DNA of 44,262 nt, from assembly GCA_900541885.1 (NCBI GenBank), contig UQKW01000017.1, positions 1 through 44,262 on the forward strand, written 5' to 3'. Each line of letters begins with the position of its first letter. Position 1 is the first letter of the stretch. This document shows, in pieces, positions 32,682 to 40,224 of this stretch. The notes under the pieces are model-generated. The model was not told where the DNA came from, did not search any database, and saw only the letters and a program-made list of their open reading frames with translations. Source of the DNA: an uncultured Collinsella sp. (GTDB lineage Bacteria; Actinomycetota; Coriobacteriia; Coriobacteriales; Coriobacteriaceae). The position numbers were made by a program, and so were the translations under genes.

Positions 32682-33203
32682 ATGGAAGACAAGCATCTAT
32701 ATCGTGAGACGCAGTGGGATGTATCGGCCGAGGAGAGCCGCGCACACCATGGGTTGGTCGCGATTGGTTTTGCGGTGCTTGCCGTGCTGGTGATTGCCTT
32801 TTGTATCTGGACGTTTGGCGGTCGCGGCGGCGCTGTATGGGAGTTCGAGGCTGATGATGGCCTACCGATTATGACGGTGAGGAGTACCGGCGGTAATGCC
32901 AATACGCTCGCCATTCCGGGCGATTATTGGTACCCGCGCGATGAGTTTGTGCAGTTGCAGCTGAGTGGTGGGTCCATTCCAGGTGAAGAAATCGAACGCG
33001 TGACGTTTGACGCGGCGCTCAAAACGCTGACGGTGAAGCTCAAAGATCAAGGAGATGTGCCCACGACCATGGATATCGCCCTGACGGAATGGCGTCTGGA
33101 GCCTCCGACGGGTGTTGCGGTTTCCGAGGTTGAGCACGTCAAGATTGTCTATCAGGACGGTTCGACAAACGGGATTGCAAAGGCCGACGGTCTAGCAGAA
33201 TAG
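32682..33203 (+). CDS. Membrane-anchored protein of unknown function
   Basis: I do not recognise this 173-residue protein. It has a charged cytoplasmic start (residues 1-22), one membrane helix (about 24-44, LVAIGFAVLAVLVIAFCIW), a short Gly/Arg segment, and an extracytoplasmic domain of about 125 residues with alternating hydrophobic strands and few Lys, probably all-beta. GAGGAGG sets the start. It is divergent from thiC, starting 72 bp from the outer edge of the riboswitch, and faces yaaA across a perfect hairpin. Possible -10 boxes are TATAGC near 32627 and TACGAT near 32642. No function is proposed. Confidence 0.75.
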   Translation: MEDKHLYRETQWDVSAEESRAHHGLVAIGFAVLAVLVIAFCIWTFGGRGGAVWEFEADDGLPIMTVRSTGGNANTLAIPGDYWYPRDEFVQLQLSGGSIPGEEIERVTFDAALKTLTVKLKDQGDVPTTMDIALTEWRLEPPTGVAVSEVEHVKIVYQDGSTNGIAKADGLAE

Positions 33204-33234
33204 GTGTCGAGCCTAGCCAGCCAATTCATAAAAG

Positions 33235-33296
33235 TTGCGGTGGAATAGTTCCTGATTGTGCGATAAAAGGCTCAAATAGGAACTATTCCACCGCAA
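33235..33296. repeat. Hairpin element with 19-bp perfect arms (TTGCGGTGGAATA family)
   Basis: TTGCGGTGGAATAGTTCCT (33235-33253) and its exact complement (33278-33296) enclose a 24-nt loop. It lies between convergent genes (the unknown membrane protein and yaaA), so it could be a two-way terminator. The outer 13 bp recur in the element at 34174-34240 on the other side of yaaA. Confidence 0.85.
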
Positions 33297-33339
33297 GTTA
33301 TATAGAGAAGGCTGAGCGGGTCAGTTTTGGGTGGCGGGT

Positions 33340-34149
33340 CTAGAGCATCTGTTCGTTGATGAACACGAGGGTGCCTGGGTATGAGATCTCGGGGGCGTGG
33401 CGATAGCCGATGTTGAACTCGGTAAGACCGGCGGCGTCCTCGAGCTTGTTTTCTGCCATCCAGCGCACCATGGAGCCGCGCGCCTTTTTGCTGGCGGTCG
33501 AGCGCTGGATGGGCTTGCCGTTGCGGACGCCCTCGCCAAAGAGACACGTGACGACCGTGACGTCGGTGGTGAGGCGGGTCAGAACGGCTTTGGCGTATTC
33601 CACGCTGGCAAGGTTGACGATCGTAGCGTTGGAGTCTGCCGGAGCGATAGCCCGTGCGAGCCTGTCGCCCCAAAACGCGTAGAGGTCTCGGGCGCCGTCG
33701 ACGGCAAGCTTCGCGCCCATCTCCAGCCGATACGGTTCAACGGCATGGAAGGGGCGTACGCATCCGTAAAGGCCCGAGAGGATCCAGAGATGGTTTTGCA
33801 GCCAGTCGAGCTGTGCGGCATCCATGACCTCGGGTGCCATGCTTTGGTATTGGATGCCGTGGTAGGACATGACGGCGGGGGAGATTCGACGCGCGATATC
33901 GGGATCGGCGAGGTCGGCATCGCTCAGGACGGGCATAAATTCGTGAAGCGTATCCAGGCACGTTGTAAGCAGCCTGTCGCTCACGTTCCATAGTGTCTGC
34001 AGGCCGCCGCTGCCTTCATCCCGTTCGATATCTAGCAGTGCGCGGTGGAGGCGAGCCGTCTCGTGCGCAAAAGGCGGAATGCCCAGGACTTCAAAAGCAT
34101 CTTGGGCCGCGCGCATCTGTTTGGCGGGCGAAATGATGACCTGCAGCAT
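33340..34149 (-). CDS. yaaA: Peroxide stress protein YaaA (UPF0246)
   Basis: This is a 269-residue cytoplasmic protein of the YaaA/DUF328 family. E. coli YaaA limits free iron and DNA damage during peroxide stress and has a DNA-binding fold. Family features are VIISPAKQM at the N terminus, SYHGIQYQSM, HLWILSGLYGC with PYRLEMG, LYAFWGDRL, IVNLASVEYAK, and the basic C-terminal region ASKKARGSMVRWM. AGAGGAG precedes the ATG at 34149. The gene is bracketed by two related hairpin elements. Confidence 0.92.
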   Translation of the reverse strand: MLQVIISPAKQMRAAQDAFEVLGIPPFAHETARLHRALLDIERDEGSGGLQTLWNVSDRLLTTCLDTLHEFMPVLSDADLADPDIARRISPAVMSYHGIQYQSMAPEVMDAAQLDWLQNHLWILSGLYGCVRPFHAVEPYRLEMGAKLAVDGARDLYAFWGDRLARAIAPADSNATIVNLASVEYAKAVLTRLTTDVTVVTCLFGEGVRNGKPIQRSTASKKARGSMVRWMAENKLEDAAGLTEFNIGYRHAPEISYPGTLVFINEQML

Positions 34150-34173
34150 GGACTCTCCTCTGCCAAAAAAGGA

Positions 34174-34240
34174 AGTTGCGGTGGAATACGGTCTGTTTTG
34201 GCCGTGTATGAGCCAGTTTAGTCCGTATTTCACCGCAACT
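34174..34240. repeat. Second hairpin element of the TTGCGGTGGAATA family
   Basis: AGTTGCGGTGGAATACGG (34174-34191) pairs with 34223-34240 at 17 of 18 positions, around a 31-nt loop. It lies just upstream of yaaA, after the M18 gene stop. It shares the outer arm with 33235-33296 but has a different inner arm and loop. Confidence 0.85.
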
Positions 34241-34253
34241 GATGAAGGGTTGG

Positions 34254-35651
34254 TTAGGCGCGCTCGAGGAAGGCTTTGTACCCGCGATAGGCCTCGTAGA
34301 TATCGGCCTTGTTGGCGACCTCCCACAGGGCGTGCATGGACAGGACGGCAACGCCGGAGTCGATGACGTTCATGCCATACTTGGCCATGATGTAGGCAAT
34401 GGTGCCGCCGCCGCCCGCGTTGACGCGACCGAGCTCACAGGTCTGGAAGTCCACGCCGGCCTCGTCCATGATGTCGCGGACGAGGGCCACGTACTCGGCA
34501 TCGGCGTCGTTGGAGCCGCCCTTGCCGCGGCTGCCCGTGTACTTGTTAAAGCACAGGCCGCGACCCATAAAGGCCGCGTTCTTGGTCTCGAACTTGCCGG
34601 CATAGCCCGGGTCGAAGCCGGCGGACACGTCGGAGGAGAGCATGCGGCTGCGGGCGAGTGCGCGGCGCAGGGCCAGCGGGCTATCCTCGCCGGCGAGCGT
34701 CATGATCTCGGCGACGGTGTTCTCGAAGAAGCGGCTCGTCATACCGGTGGCACCCACGGAGCCGATCTCCTCCTTGTCGACGATGAGCGTGATGCTCGTG
34801 CGCTCCACGTTGGCGACGTCGATCTGGGCGAGCATGGAGGGGTAGGCGCAGACGCGATCGTCGTGGCCATAGCCCAAAATCATGGAGCGGTCGAGGCCCA
34901 TGTCGCGGGCGGGGCCGGCGGGCACGACCTCGATCTCGGCGGAGAGGAAGTCCTCCTCCTCGACGTCGTACTGCTCCTTGAGGATGTCCAGGAACATCTG
35001 CTTGACGGGCTCCTTGGGGGCGTCCTTGTCGTCCCCATCGAACTTGACGGGACGGCCGCCCACGATCACGTCGAGGATCTCGGCATCGACGGCGTCCTTG
35101 GCAGGCTTGGACATCTGTTCGCTCGAGAGGTGGATCAGCAGGTCGGAGATGGTAAAGACCGGGTCGTCCGCCTTGTCGCCGATATTGATGTCGACGGTGG
35201 TACCGTCCTTTTTGCAGATGACGCCCACGAGTGCGAGCGGGGAGGCTACCCAGTGGTAGCTCTTGACGCCGCCGTAGTAGTGCGTGTCGAGGTAGGCCAT
35301 GTCGCCGGCCTCGAAGGCGGGATTCTGCTTAAGGTCCAGGCGCGGCGAGTCCACGTGGGCGCCCAGGATGTTAAAGCCCTGCTCAAGCGGGGCGGTGCCC
35401 AGGTTGACGAGCATAAGGTCCTTGCCGTGGTTGGCGGCGTACACCTTGTCGCCTGCCTTGAGCTCGCGGCCCTCGGCGATCACGGTCTCCAGGTCGACGT
35501 ATCCCGCCTCCTCGGCCATCTTGATGCCGGTCTTGACGCACAGGCGCTCGGTCTTGTTCTCGCTCAAAAACTGCTTATAGCCGCGGCAAAGCTCCTCGAG
35601 CTCCTCGACTTGCTGTGGCGTGTACTTTTTCCATGCGCAGGGACGCTCCAT
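34254..35651 (-). CDS. M18-family zinc aminopeptidase
   Basis: This is a 465-residue M18 metallopeptidase that removes N-terminal residues, often acidic, from peptides in the cytoplasm; family members form dodecameric tetrahedra. Metal and active-site motifs are GAHVDSPRLDLKQNP (first metal His and bridging Asp), VDKEEIGSVGATGMTS (catalytic Glu pair), and the C-terminal GMNVIDSGVAVLSMHALWEV. ATG at 35651 follows GAAAGGAG; the open frame runs further upstream but has no start signal there. The N-terminal YTPQQVEELEELCRGYKQFL is the family lid helix. Confidence 0.92.
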   Translation of the reverse strand: MERPCAWKKYTPQQVEELEELCRGYKQFLSENKTERLCVKTGIKMAEEAGYVDLETVIAEGRELKAGDKVYAANHGKDLMLVNLGTAPLEQGFNILGAHVDSPRLDLKQNPAFEAGDMAYLDTHYYGGVKSYHWVASPLALVGVICKKDGTTVDINIGDKADDPVFTISDLLIHLSSEQMSKPAKDAVDAEILDVIVGGRPVKFDGDDKDAPKEPVKQMFLDILKEQYDVEEEDFLSAEIEVVPAGPARDMGLDRSMILGYGHDDRVCAYPSMLAQIDVANVERTSITLIVDKEEIGSVGATGMTSRFFENTVAEIMTLAGEDSPLALRRALARSRMLSSDVSAGFDPGYAGKFETKNAAFMGRGLCFNKYTGSRGKGGSNDADAEYVALVRDIMDEAGVDFQTCELGRVNAGGGGTIAYIMAKYGMNVIDSGVAVLSMHALWEVANKADIYEAYRGYKAFLERA

Positions 35652-35817
35652 GACGCAGGCTCCTTTCGGATCGATCGTGCTGGTTGATGTACCGTGAGCC
35701 ATCGTATCACGCGCGGGCCCGCGGCGGCAGGGAAGCCTGATGTGCGGTGGCCGCGGGGCGGGGAGCGTGTAAACTGGTGTGAGCAAACCGTGCCCAGCCC
35801 AAAGCGAGGTATTCAAT

Positions 35818-38568
35818 ATGTCTGACAAGCGCCGCACCTTTGCCGTTATCGACGGCAACTCGCTCATGCACCGCGCCTTCCACGCCGTGCCGCCCACCAT
35901 GAATGCGCCGGACGGCCGCCCCACCAACGCGATCTTCGGCTTTCTGAACATGTTTCTCAAGATGATCGATGCCTTTAACCCCGACGGTGTGGTCGTGGCG
36001 TTTGACAAGGGCAAACCGCGCGTGCGCATGGAGATGCTGCCGCAGTATAAGGCGCAACGCCCGCCCATGGACCCCGATCTGCATGCGCAGTTTCCGATGA
36101 TCAAGGAGCTGCTCACCGCGCTCAACGTGCCGATTCTGCAGTCCGAGGGCTGGGAAGGCGACGATATCCTGGGAACCATGGCGCGCCTGGGTGAAGAGGC
36201 CGGCTGCGACATGCTGCTGGTGACCGGCGACCGCGACATGTATCAACTCGTGACCGAGCACGTCAACGTGGTCTCGACCCGCAAGGGCCTGTCCGACGTG
36301 GCGATCATGACGCCCGAGAGCGTGGACGACCTGTATCACGGCATTACGCCGGCGCTCGTGCCCGATTTTTACGGTCTAAAGGGCGATACGTCGGACAACA
36401 TTCCCGGCGTACCGGGCATCGGCCTCAAAAAGGCGAGCGCGCTCATCGCACAGTACGGCAGCTTGGACGAGGTCATCGCGCATGCCGACGAGGTCAAGGG
36501 CAAGATGGGCGAGAACCTGCGTGCGCACATCGACGATGCGCTGCTGAGCCGCAAGGTCGCAACCATTCGCACCGATGCGCCCGTCGAGCTCGACTTTGAC
36601 GAAACGTCCTTCCCGGCGTTTTCTGCCGACGAAGTGTCCGCGGCGCTGGGCACACTTGGTATCACCGCCATGCAGAACCGTTTCTTGGCGCTGGTCGGCG
36701 GCGAGGGCGGGGCTGCTGCTGCCTCCAGTGTGGTTGAGATACCTGCTATGGTTCGCGCAGCCGCCGGCGATGCCGACGCGCTTGGTGCCGTTGCGGCTGA
36801 GGTCTCCCGCGCGATTGATGCCGGCGAGTGGGTCGCCGCCGTGGTGGACGACGACAAGGAAGAGGGCGCGCTCTTTGGACTGACGCGCACGCTGTGGTTG
36901 GCGACGTCCAAGGGCCTGTTCGCGCTCGAGGAGGGCGACAGCTGTGCGGCGGCTGAGGTTGAGGGCTTCAACTTCGTTCACGGCGTGATTGCCGGCGTGC
37001 TCGCGCGTCTGTTTATGGAGGGTCGCGTGGCGAGCCCGGATATGAAGGCGCTGTTGCACGAGCTTTCGCCCGTCGATTCTTCTGAGCCCGAGCTCATGGA
37101 TCCGCTCGCTACCGATTCCACGCGTATCTTCGATACCGTGGTCGCTGCCTATCTGCTGGATTCCGATCGCTCCGAGTTCGATGAGGCATATCTTGCCGAT
37201 ACGTATCTGCAGATGGCGCTGCCTGCGGCGCGCGGCGCAGAGGGTGCCGGTGAGGACGCTCCGGCGCCTGCCGCCCGTACTGCGGCTCTGACGCTGGCGC
37301 TCGTGGCACCGTTGCGCGAGTGCATGGCCCGTGAGAATGCCGCCAACGTGTTCGATGGCATCGAGATGCCGCTCGTTCCGGTACTTGCCAAGATGGAGCG
37401 CGCGGGCATGCTCGTGGACCCCGACCGTCTGCACAGTCTGTCCGAGGGTCTGGCGACCCAGATTACCGAGGTTGAGCGCAGTATTCGCGACCTGGCGGGT
37501 GACGAGACCTTTAATATTGGCAGTCCCATGCAGCTGTCGCACGTGCTCTTTGATGTGATGGGGCTTCCGACCAAGGGCCTCAAGAAGACTAAGCGCGGCT
37601 ATTATTCGACCAACGCCAAGGTGCTGAGCGACCTTGCGCGTGACCACGAAATCGTGCGTCTGATCTTGGACTGGCGTGAGAAGTCTAAGATCAAGTCCAC
37701 CTATCTGGACACGCTGGGCCCGCTACGCCGTGGTGACGGTCGCGTACACACTACGTACAACCAGACCATCACGGCAACGGGGCGTCTGTCCTCGAGCGAC
37801 CCGAACCTGCAGAACATCCCGACGCGCTCGGAGCTGGGTCGTACCGTCAAGACGGCGTTTTCGGCAGGCGAGGGAAGCGTCTTTTTGGCGGTGGACTACT
37901 CGCAGATCGAGCTGCGTCTGCTGGCGCATCTCTCAGGTGACGAGCACTTGGTGCGCGCCTTTAACGAGGGCGAGGACTTCCATGCCGAGACGGCGGCGCG
38001 CGTGTTCGGTGTGCCGGTGTCCGAGGTAACGCCCGACCTGCGCAGTCGCGCCAAGGCCGTGAACTTTGGCATCGTGTATGGCCAGCAGGCCTACGGCCTG
38101 TCGCAGTCGCTGCATATCTCGATGGCCGAGGCACGCGACATGATCGACCGCTACTACGAGGCCTACCCGGGCGTGCGCACGTTCCTCGACAACGTGGTGG
38201 CACGCGCCAAGCAGACGGGCTACGCCGAGACCATGTACGGCCGCCGTCGTCATATTCCGGAGCTCAAGGCCAAAAACCCGCAACTCCGCGGCTTTGGCGA
38301 GCGCACGGCCATGAACCATCCCATGCAGGGAACCGCCGCCGACATCATCAAGATCGCGATGGCCCGCGTAAGCCGCCGCCTGGAAGAGGAAGGCTTTGCC
38401 GCCCACATGATCCTGCAAGTGCACGACGAACTGGACTTTGAGTGCCCCATCGACGAAGTCGAGCGCCTAACCACCATGGTCCGCGACGTCATGGAGCACG
38501 TAGTAGACCTCCGCGTCCCCCTAATCGCCGAAGCCAGCACCGGCATAACCTGGGCCGACGCCAAATAG
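35818..38568 (+). CDS. polA: DNA polymerase I
   Basis: This enzyme serves repair and Okazaki-fragment processing. It has 916 residues in three parts. The 5'-3' exonuclease (about 1-295) shows VIDGNSLMHRAFHA, DDILGTMA, TGDRDMYQL and GLKGDTSDNIPGVPGIG. The central domain (about 310-520) lacks the DxE/Exo motifs, so proofreading is probably lost. The family A polymerase (about 530-916) has motif A VDYSQIELRLLAHLSGDE, the O-helix RSRAKAVNFGIVYGQQAYGL and motif C QVHDELDFE. The last 40 or so codons change to A- and C-ending codons with almost no T endings. Confidence 0.96.
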   Translation: MSDKRRTFAVIDGNSLMHRAFHAVPPTMNAPDGRPTNAIFGFLNMFLKMIDAFNPDGVVVAFDKGKPRVRMEMLPQYKAQRPPMDPDLHAQFPMIKELLTALNVPILQSEGWEGDDILGTMARLGEEAGCDMLLVTGDRDMYQLVTEHVNVVSTRKGLSDVAIMTPESVDDLYHGITPALVPDFYGLKGDTSDNIPGVPGIGLKKASALIAQYGSLDEVIAHADEVKGKMGENLRAHIDDALLSRKVATIRTDAPVELDFDETSFPAFSADEVSAALGTLGITAMQNRFLALVGGEGGAAAASSVVEIPAMVRAAAGDADALGAVAAEVSRAIDAGEWVAAVVDDDKEEGALFGLTRTLWLATSKGLFALEEGDSCAAAEVEGFNFVHGVIAGVLARLFMEGRVASPDMKALLHELSPVDSSEPELMDPLATDSTRIFDTVVAAYLLDSDRSEFDEAYLADTYLQMALPAARGAEGAGEDAPAPAARTAALTLALVAPLRECMARENAANVFDGIEMPLVPVLAKMERAGMLVDPDRLHSLSEGLATQITEVERSIRDLAGDETFNIGSPMQLSHVLFDVMGLPTKGLKKTKRGYYSTNAKVLSDLARDHEIVRLILDWREKSKIKSTYLDTLGPLRRGDGRVHTTYNQTITATGRLSSSDPNLQNIPTRSELGRTVKTAFSAGEGSVFLAVDYSQIELRLLAHLSGDEHLVRAFNEGEDFHAETAARVFGVPVSEVTPDLRSRAKAVNFGIVYGQQAYGLSQSLHISMAEARDMIDRYYEAYPGVRTFLDNVVARAKQTGYAETMYGRRRHIPELKAKNPQLRGFGERTAMNHPMQGTAADIIKIAMARVSRRLEEEGFAAHMILQVHDELDFECPIDEVERLTTMVRDVMEHVVDLRVPLIAEASTGITWADAK

Positions 38569-38602
38569 GGAAGTGCCCACAACCCTAAAGTAACCAAACC
38601 AG

Positions 38603-38637
38603 AAGGGGGCTCCTTGCCAACAAGGAGCCCCCTTCGT
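38603..38637 (+). terminator. Strong terminator after polA
   Basis: AAGGGGGCTCCTTG (38603-38616) and CAAGGAGCCCCCTT (38621-38634) form a perfect 14-bp stem with a CCAA loop, followed by CGTTC. The A-rich and T-rich stem base lets it work in both directions. Confidence 0.85.
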
Positions 38638-38704
38638 TCAATTAAATTCAGCCTAAGTATCTAGACACTCAAGACGCCATCTAGGCGGCAAACAAGTAAA
38701 CCTA

Positions 38705-38833
38705 GGGCCTGGCCGGGCGGCACAGGTTAACTTTTCGTAGATTCCGCACGCAAAGAAAGCCACTTAATGTGGCTTTCGTCTTGCGCAGGACCTGACCGAG
38801 CGAAAAGTTATCCTGTGCCGCCCGGCCAGGCCC
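38705..38833. repeat. Long inverted repeat IR2 (33-bp arms, inner hairpin)
   Basis: Arms 38705-38737 and 38801-38833 match at 32 of 33 positions (outer GGGCCTGGCCGGGCGGCAC, inner AACTTTTCG). The 63-nt centre holds a second stem, GAAAGCCAC (38755-38763) and GTGGCTTTC (38769-38777), with outer CGCAA/TTGCG pairing. It lies 10 bp past the HAD gene stop, between convergent polA and HAD. As with IR1, an A+C-rich tract is on its left. Confidence 0.9.
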
Positions 38834-38843
38834 GATGGGACGG

Positions 38844-39671
38844 CTACCGGGCCGCCAAGATAGCGTCGATGAGCGTCAGTACGCCCCCGTCGTTGTTGCT
38901 CGGAATGCGCCACTTGGCGTGCGCGTTCATGTGCTCCTCGGCATTGTCCACGATAAAGCTATGCCCGACGCGCTCCAGCATGGGGATGTCGTTGTACGTA
39001 TCGCCCACGGCGGCGGCGTCGGCGATATCGATGCCCAGGTGTTCGCACAGGTGCGCGACGCCGGCGCCCTTGTCGACGCCCAGGTTCATAAAGTCGATCC
39101 ACTCGCGCCCGGCGTTGGTGACGTAGAGCTTGTCCGAGAACTCGGGGCTATAGGTCTCGCGGAAAGCGGGCTCGGCGTCGTAGCCTGGGAAGAAGACCGA
39201 AATCTTGTTGGACTCGAAATCGATGCCCTCAAAGCTGTCGACGTAGTTGATTGTGTTGTAGTAGACGCTGATCTCGTCGTGGTATTGATGGTCGCGGGCA
39301 AGCACGTAGAACTCGTCGAAGCAGCACAGGACGGGGACAGCGCGAGGATCCTCCGAGGCACGGTTCAAGACCTGCTGATACAGCTCCACGTCAATATTGC
39401 TCTTATAGATATAGCTGCCGCGATAGATCACGCAAGCTCCGTTGTCGGGACAAAAGGCGAGGCGGTTCTTGATGCCCTCGAACATCTCCTCGAGCTTGGG
39501 GGCGGGACGTCCGCTGGCGGGGCAGAATACGATGCCGGCGTCGGCGAGCTTGTCCAGGCGCTCATCAAGACCCTGGGGCAGCACGCGCTCGTCGGTCAGC
39601 AGCGTCTTGTCCATATCGACGGCGAGAATCTTAATGTTTCCGATATTGGCGTCCGATTCGTAAGTTTGCAT
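38844..39671 (-). CDS. Cof-type HAD-IIB phosphatase
   Basis: This is a 275-residue haloacid-dehalogenase-type phosphatase of the Cof/YidA group, which dephosphorylates small phosphates such as sugar phosphates or PLP; the substrate is not predictable. Motif I is AVDMDKTLLTD (nucleophile Asp about residue 19), motif II CPASGRP, motif III a Lys in the cap-proximal region (GVDKGAGVAHL), and motif IV AAVGDTYNDIPML with GHSFIVDNAEEHM. The large alpha/beta cap lies about 90-195. An AAAGGCG site precedes the ATG. Confidence 0.9.
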   Translation of the reverse strand: MQTYESDANIGNIKILAVDMDKTLLTDERVLPQGLDERLDKLADAGIVFCPASGRPAPKLEEMFEGIKNRLAFCPDNGACVIYRGSYIYKSNIDVELYQQVLNRASEDPRAVPVLCCFDEFYVLARDHQYHDEISVYYNTINYVDSFEGIDFESNKISVFFPGYDAEPAFRETYSPEFSDKLYVTNAGREWIDFMNLGVDKGAGVAHLCEHLGIDIADAAAVGDTYNDIPMLERVGHSFIVDNAEEHMNAHAKWRIPSNNDGGVLTLIDAILAAR

Positions 39672-39814
39672 AAAAATGCGCCTTTCGTTTCGAGATTGTT
39701 TCAGACGTTATAACCATCAACTAGTAGTCGAGCGTATTTTCGCAGGAATGGTGCGTATTTGCACCACGCTTCACAAAGTAATGAAAAAACTTTTCAGAAA
39801 TTTGAATTTGTCGC

Positions 39815-39842
39815 TTGTGCTGCGGGCACTTTAGCGTAATAT
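39815..39842 (+). promoter_or_regulatory. Probable promoter of the argG leader
   Basis: TTGTGC (39815-39820) and TAATAT (39837-39842) are 16 bp apart, about 100 bp before the leader peptide. ATTTGAATT occurs at 39800-39808 and 39905-39913 on either side; these could be half sites for an arginine repressor, but they are not convincing palindromes. Confidence 0.5.
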
Positions 39843-39944
39843 AGCGACCATCGAAAACGGAGACGGAAAACAACCGCTTACCGAGTAAAAGGTACCGTTT
39901 ACGATATTTGAATTGCGCCCGGCGATACGTGAAAGGAGAGGCAG

Positions 39945-40019
39945 ATGCAGTTCGTAAAGATCATCACCACTGCAGACAATGCCATCCGACGCCAGTGCGC
40001 AATTTCCCGACGACGATAA
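39945..40019 (+). CDS. Arginine-rich leader peptide upstream of argG
   Basis: This 24-residue peptide, MQFVKIITTADNAIRR then QCAISRRR, starts with a strong ribosome site (AAAGGAG, 6-8 nt before the ATG). Five residues are Arg; the last three codons are CGA-CGA-CGA before TAA, and a CGA-CGC pair lies earlier. CGA is a rare Arg codon here, where CGC and CGT dominate. The stop is 205 nt before argG. The design matches known amino-acid leader peptides (trpL, hisL type): slow decoding at Arg codons under arginine shortage would change the RNA fold ahead. No similar peptide is known to me for argG. Confidence 0.75.
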   Translation: MQFVKIITTADNAIRRQCAISRRR

Positions 40020-40167
40020 CAATCGTCTCTGTCCGCATGGGGCGAATTGCCTCAACAGAGTCATTTTGAGGTCGTTGGGTCTTAGCACGACATAGCCGCA
40101 TGTTTCTAGGGCATGCCTGTGATGCATTCTGCTGAATAACCTGATATTGCACGGTTTTTGACCTCAA
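40012..40167 (+). promoter_or_regulatory. Candidate attenuator region with alternative RNA pairings
   Basis: A stem GACGAT/ATCGTC (40012-40017, 40022-40027) includes the last Arg codons. Next, CCTCAA (40050-40055) can pair with TTGAGG (40066-40071). The longer TTGAGGTC (40066-40073) can instead pair with GACCTCAA (40160-40167), which lies directly after TTTTT (40155-40159). GTCGT/ACGAC (40071-40075, 40087-40091) is a further option. I see no standard hairpin-plus-T-run terminator, so the mechanism is open. Confidence 0.45.
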
Positions 40168-40224
40168 GGTGACTTGCAACTGACCGATGTTCTAACTAGC
40201 TACCAAGGGCGAAAGGAAACAGCC

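Noticed and set aside
33235..34240. Invertible segment carrying yaaA
   Set aside because: The shared outer arms could in principle recombine, but each hairpin carries both orientations of the arm, there is no recombinase nearby, and yaaA has its normal ribosome site and context.
39784..39837. 17-codon frame starting MKKLFRNLN upstream of the argG leader
   Set aside because: It has no ribosome site and lies at or upstream of the probable promoter, so it would not be transcribed from it.
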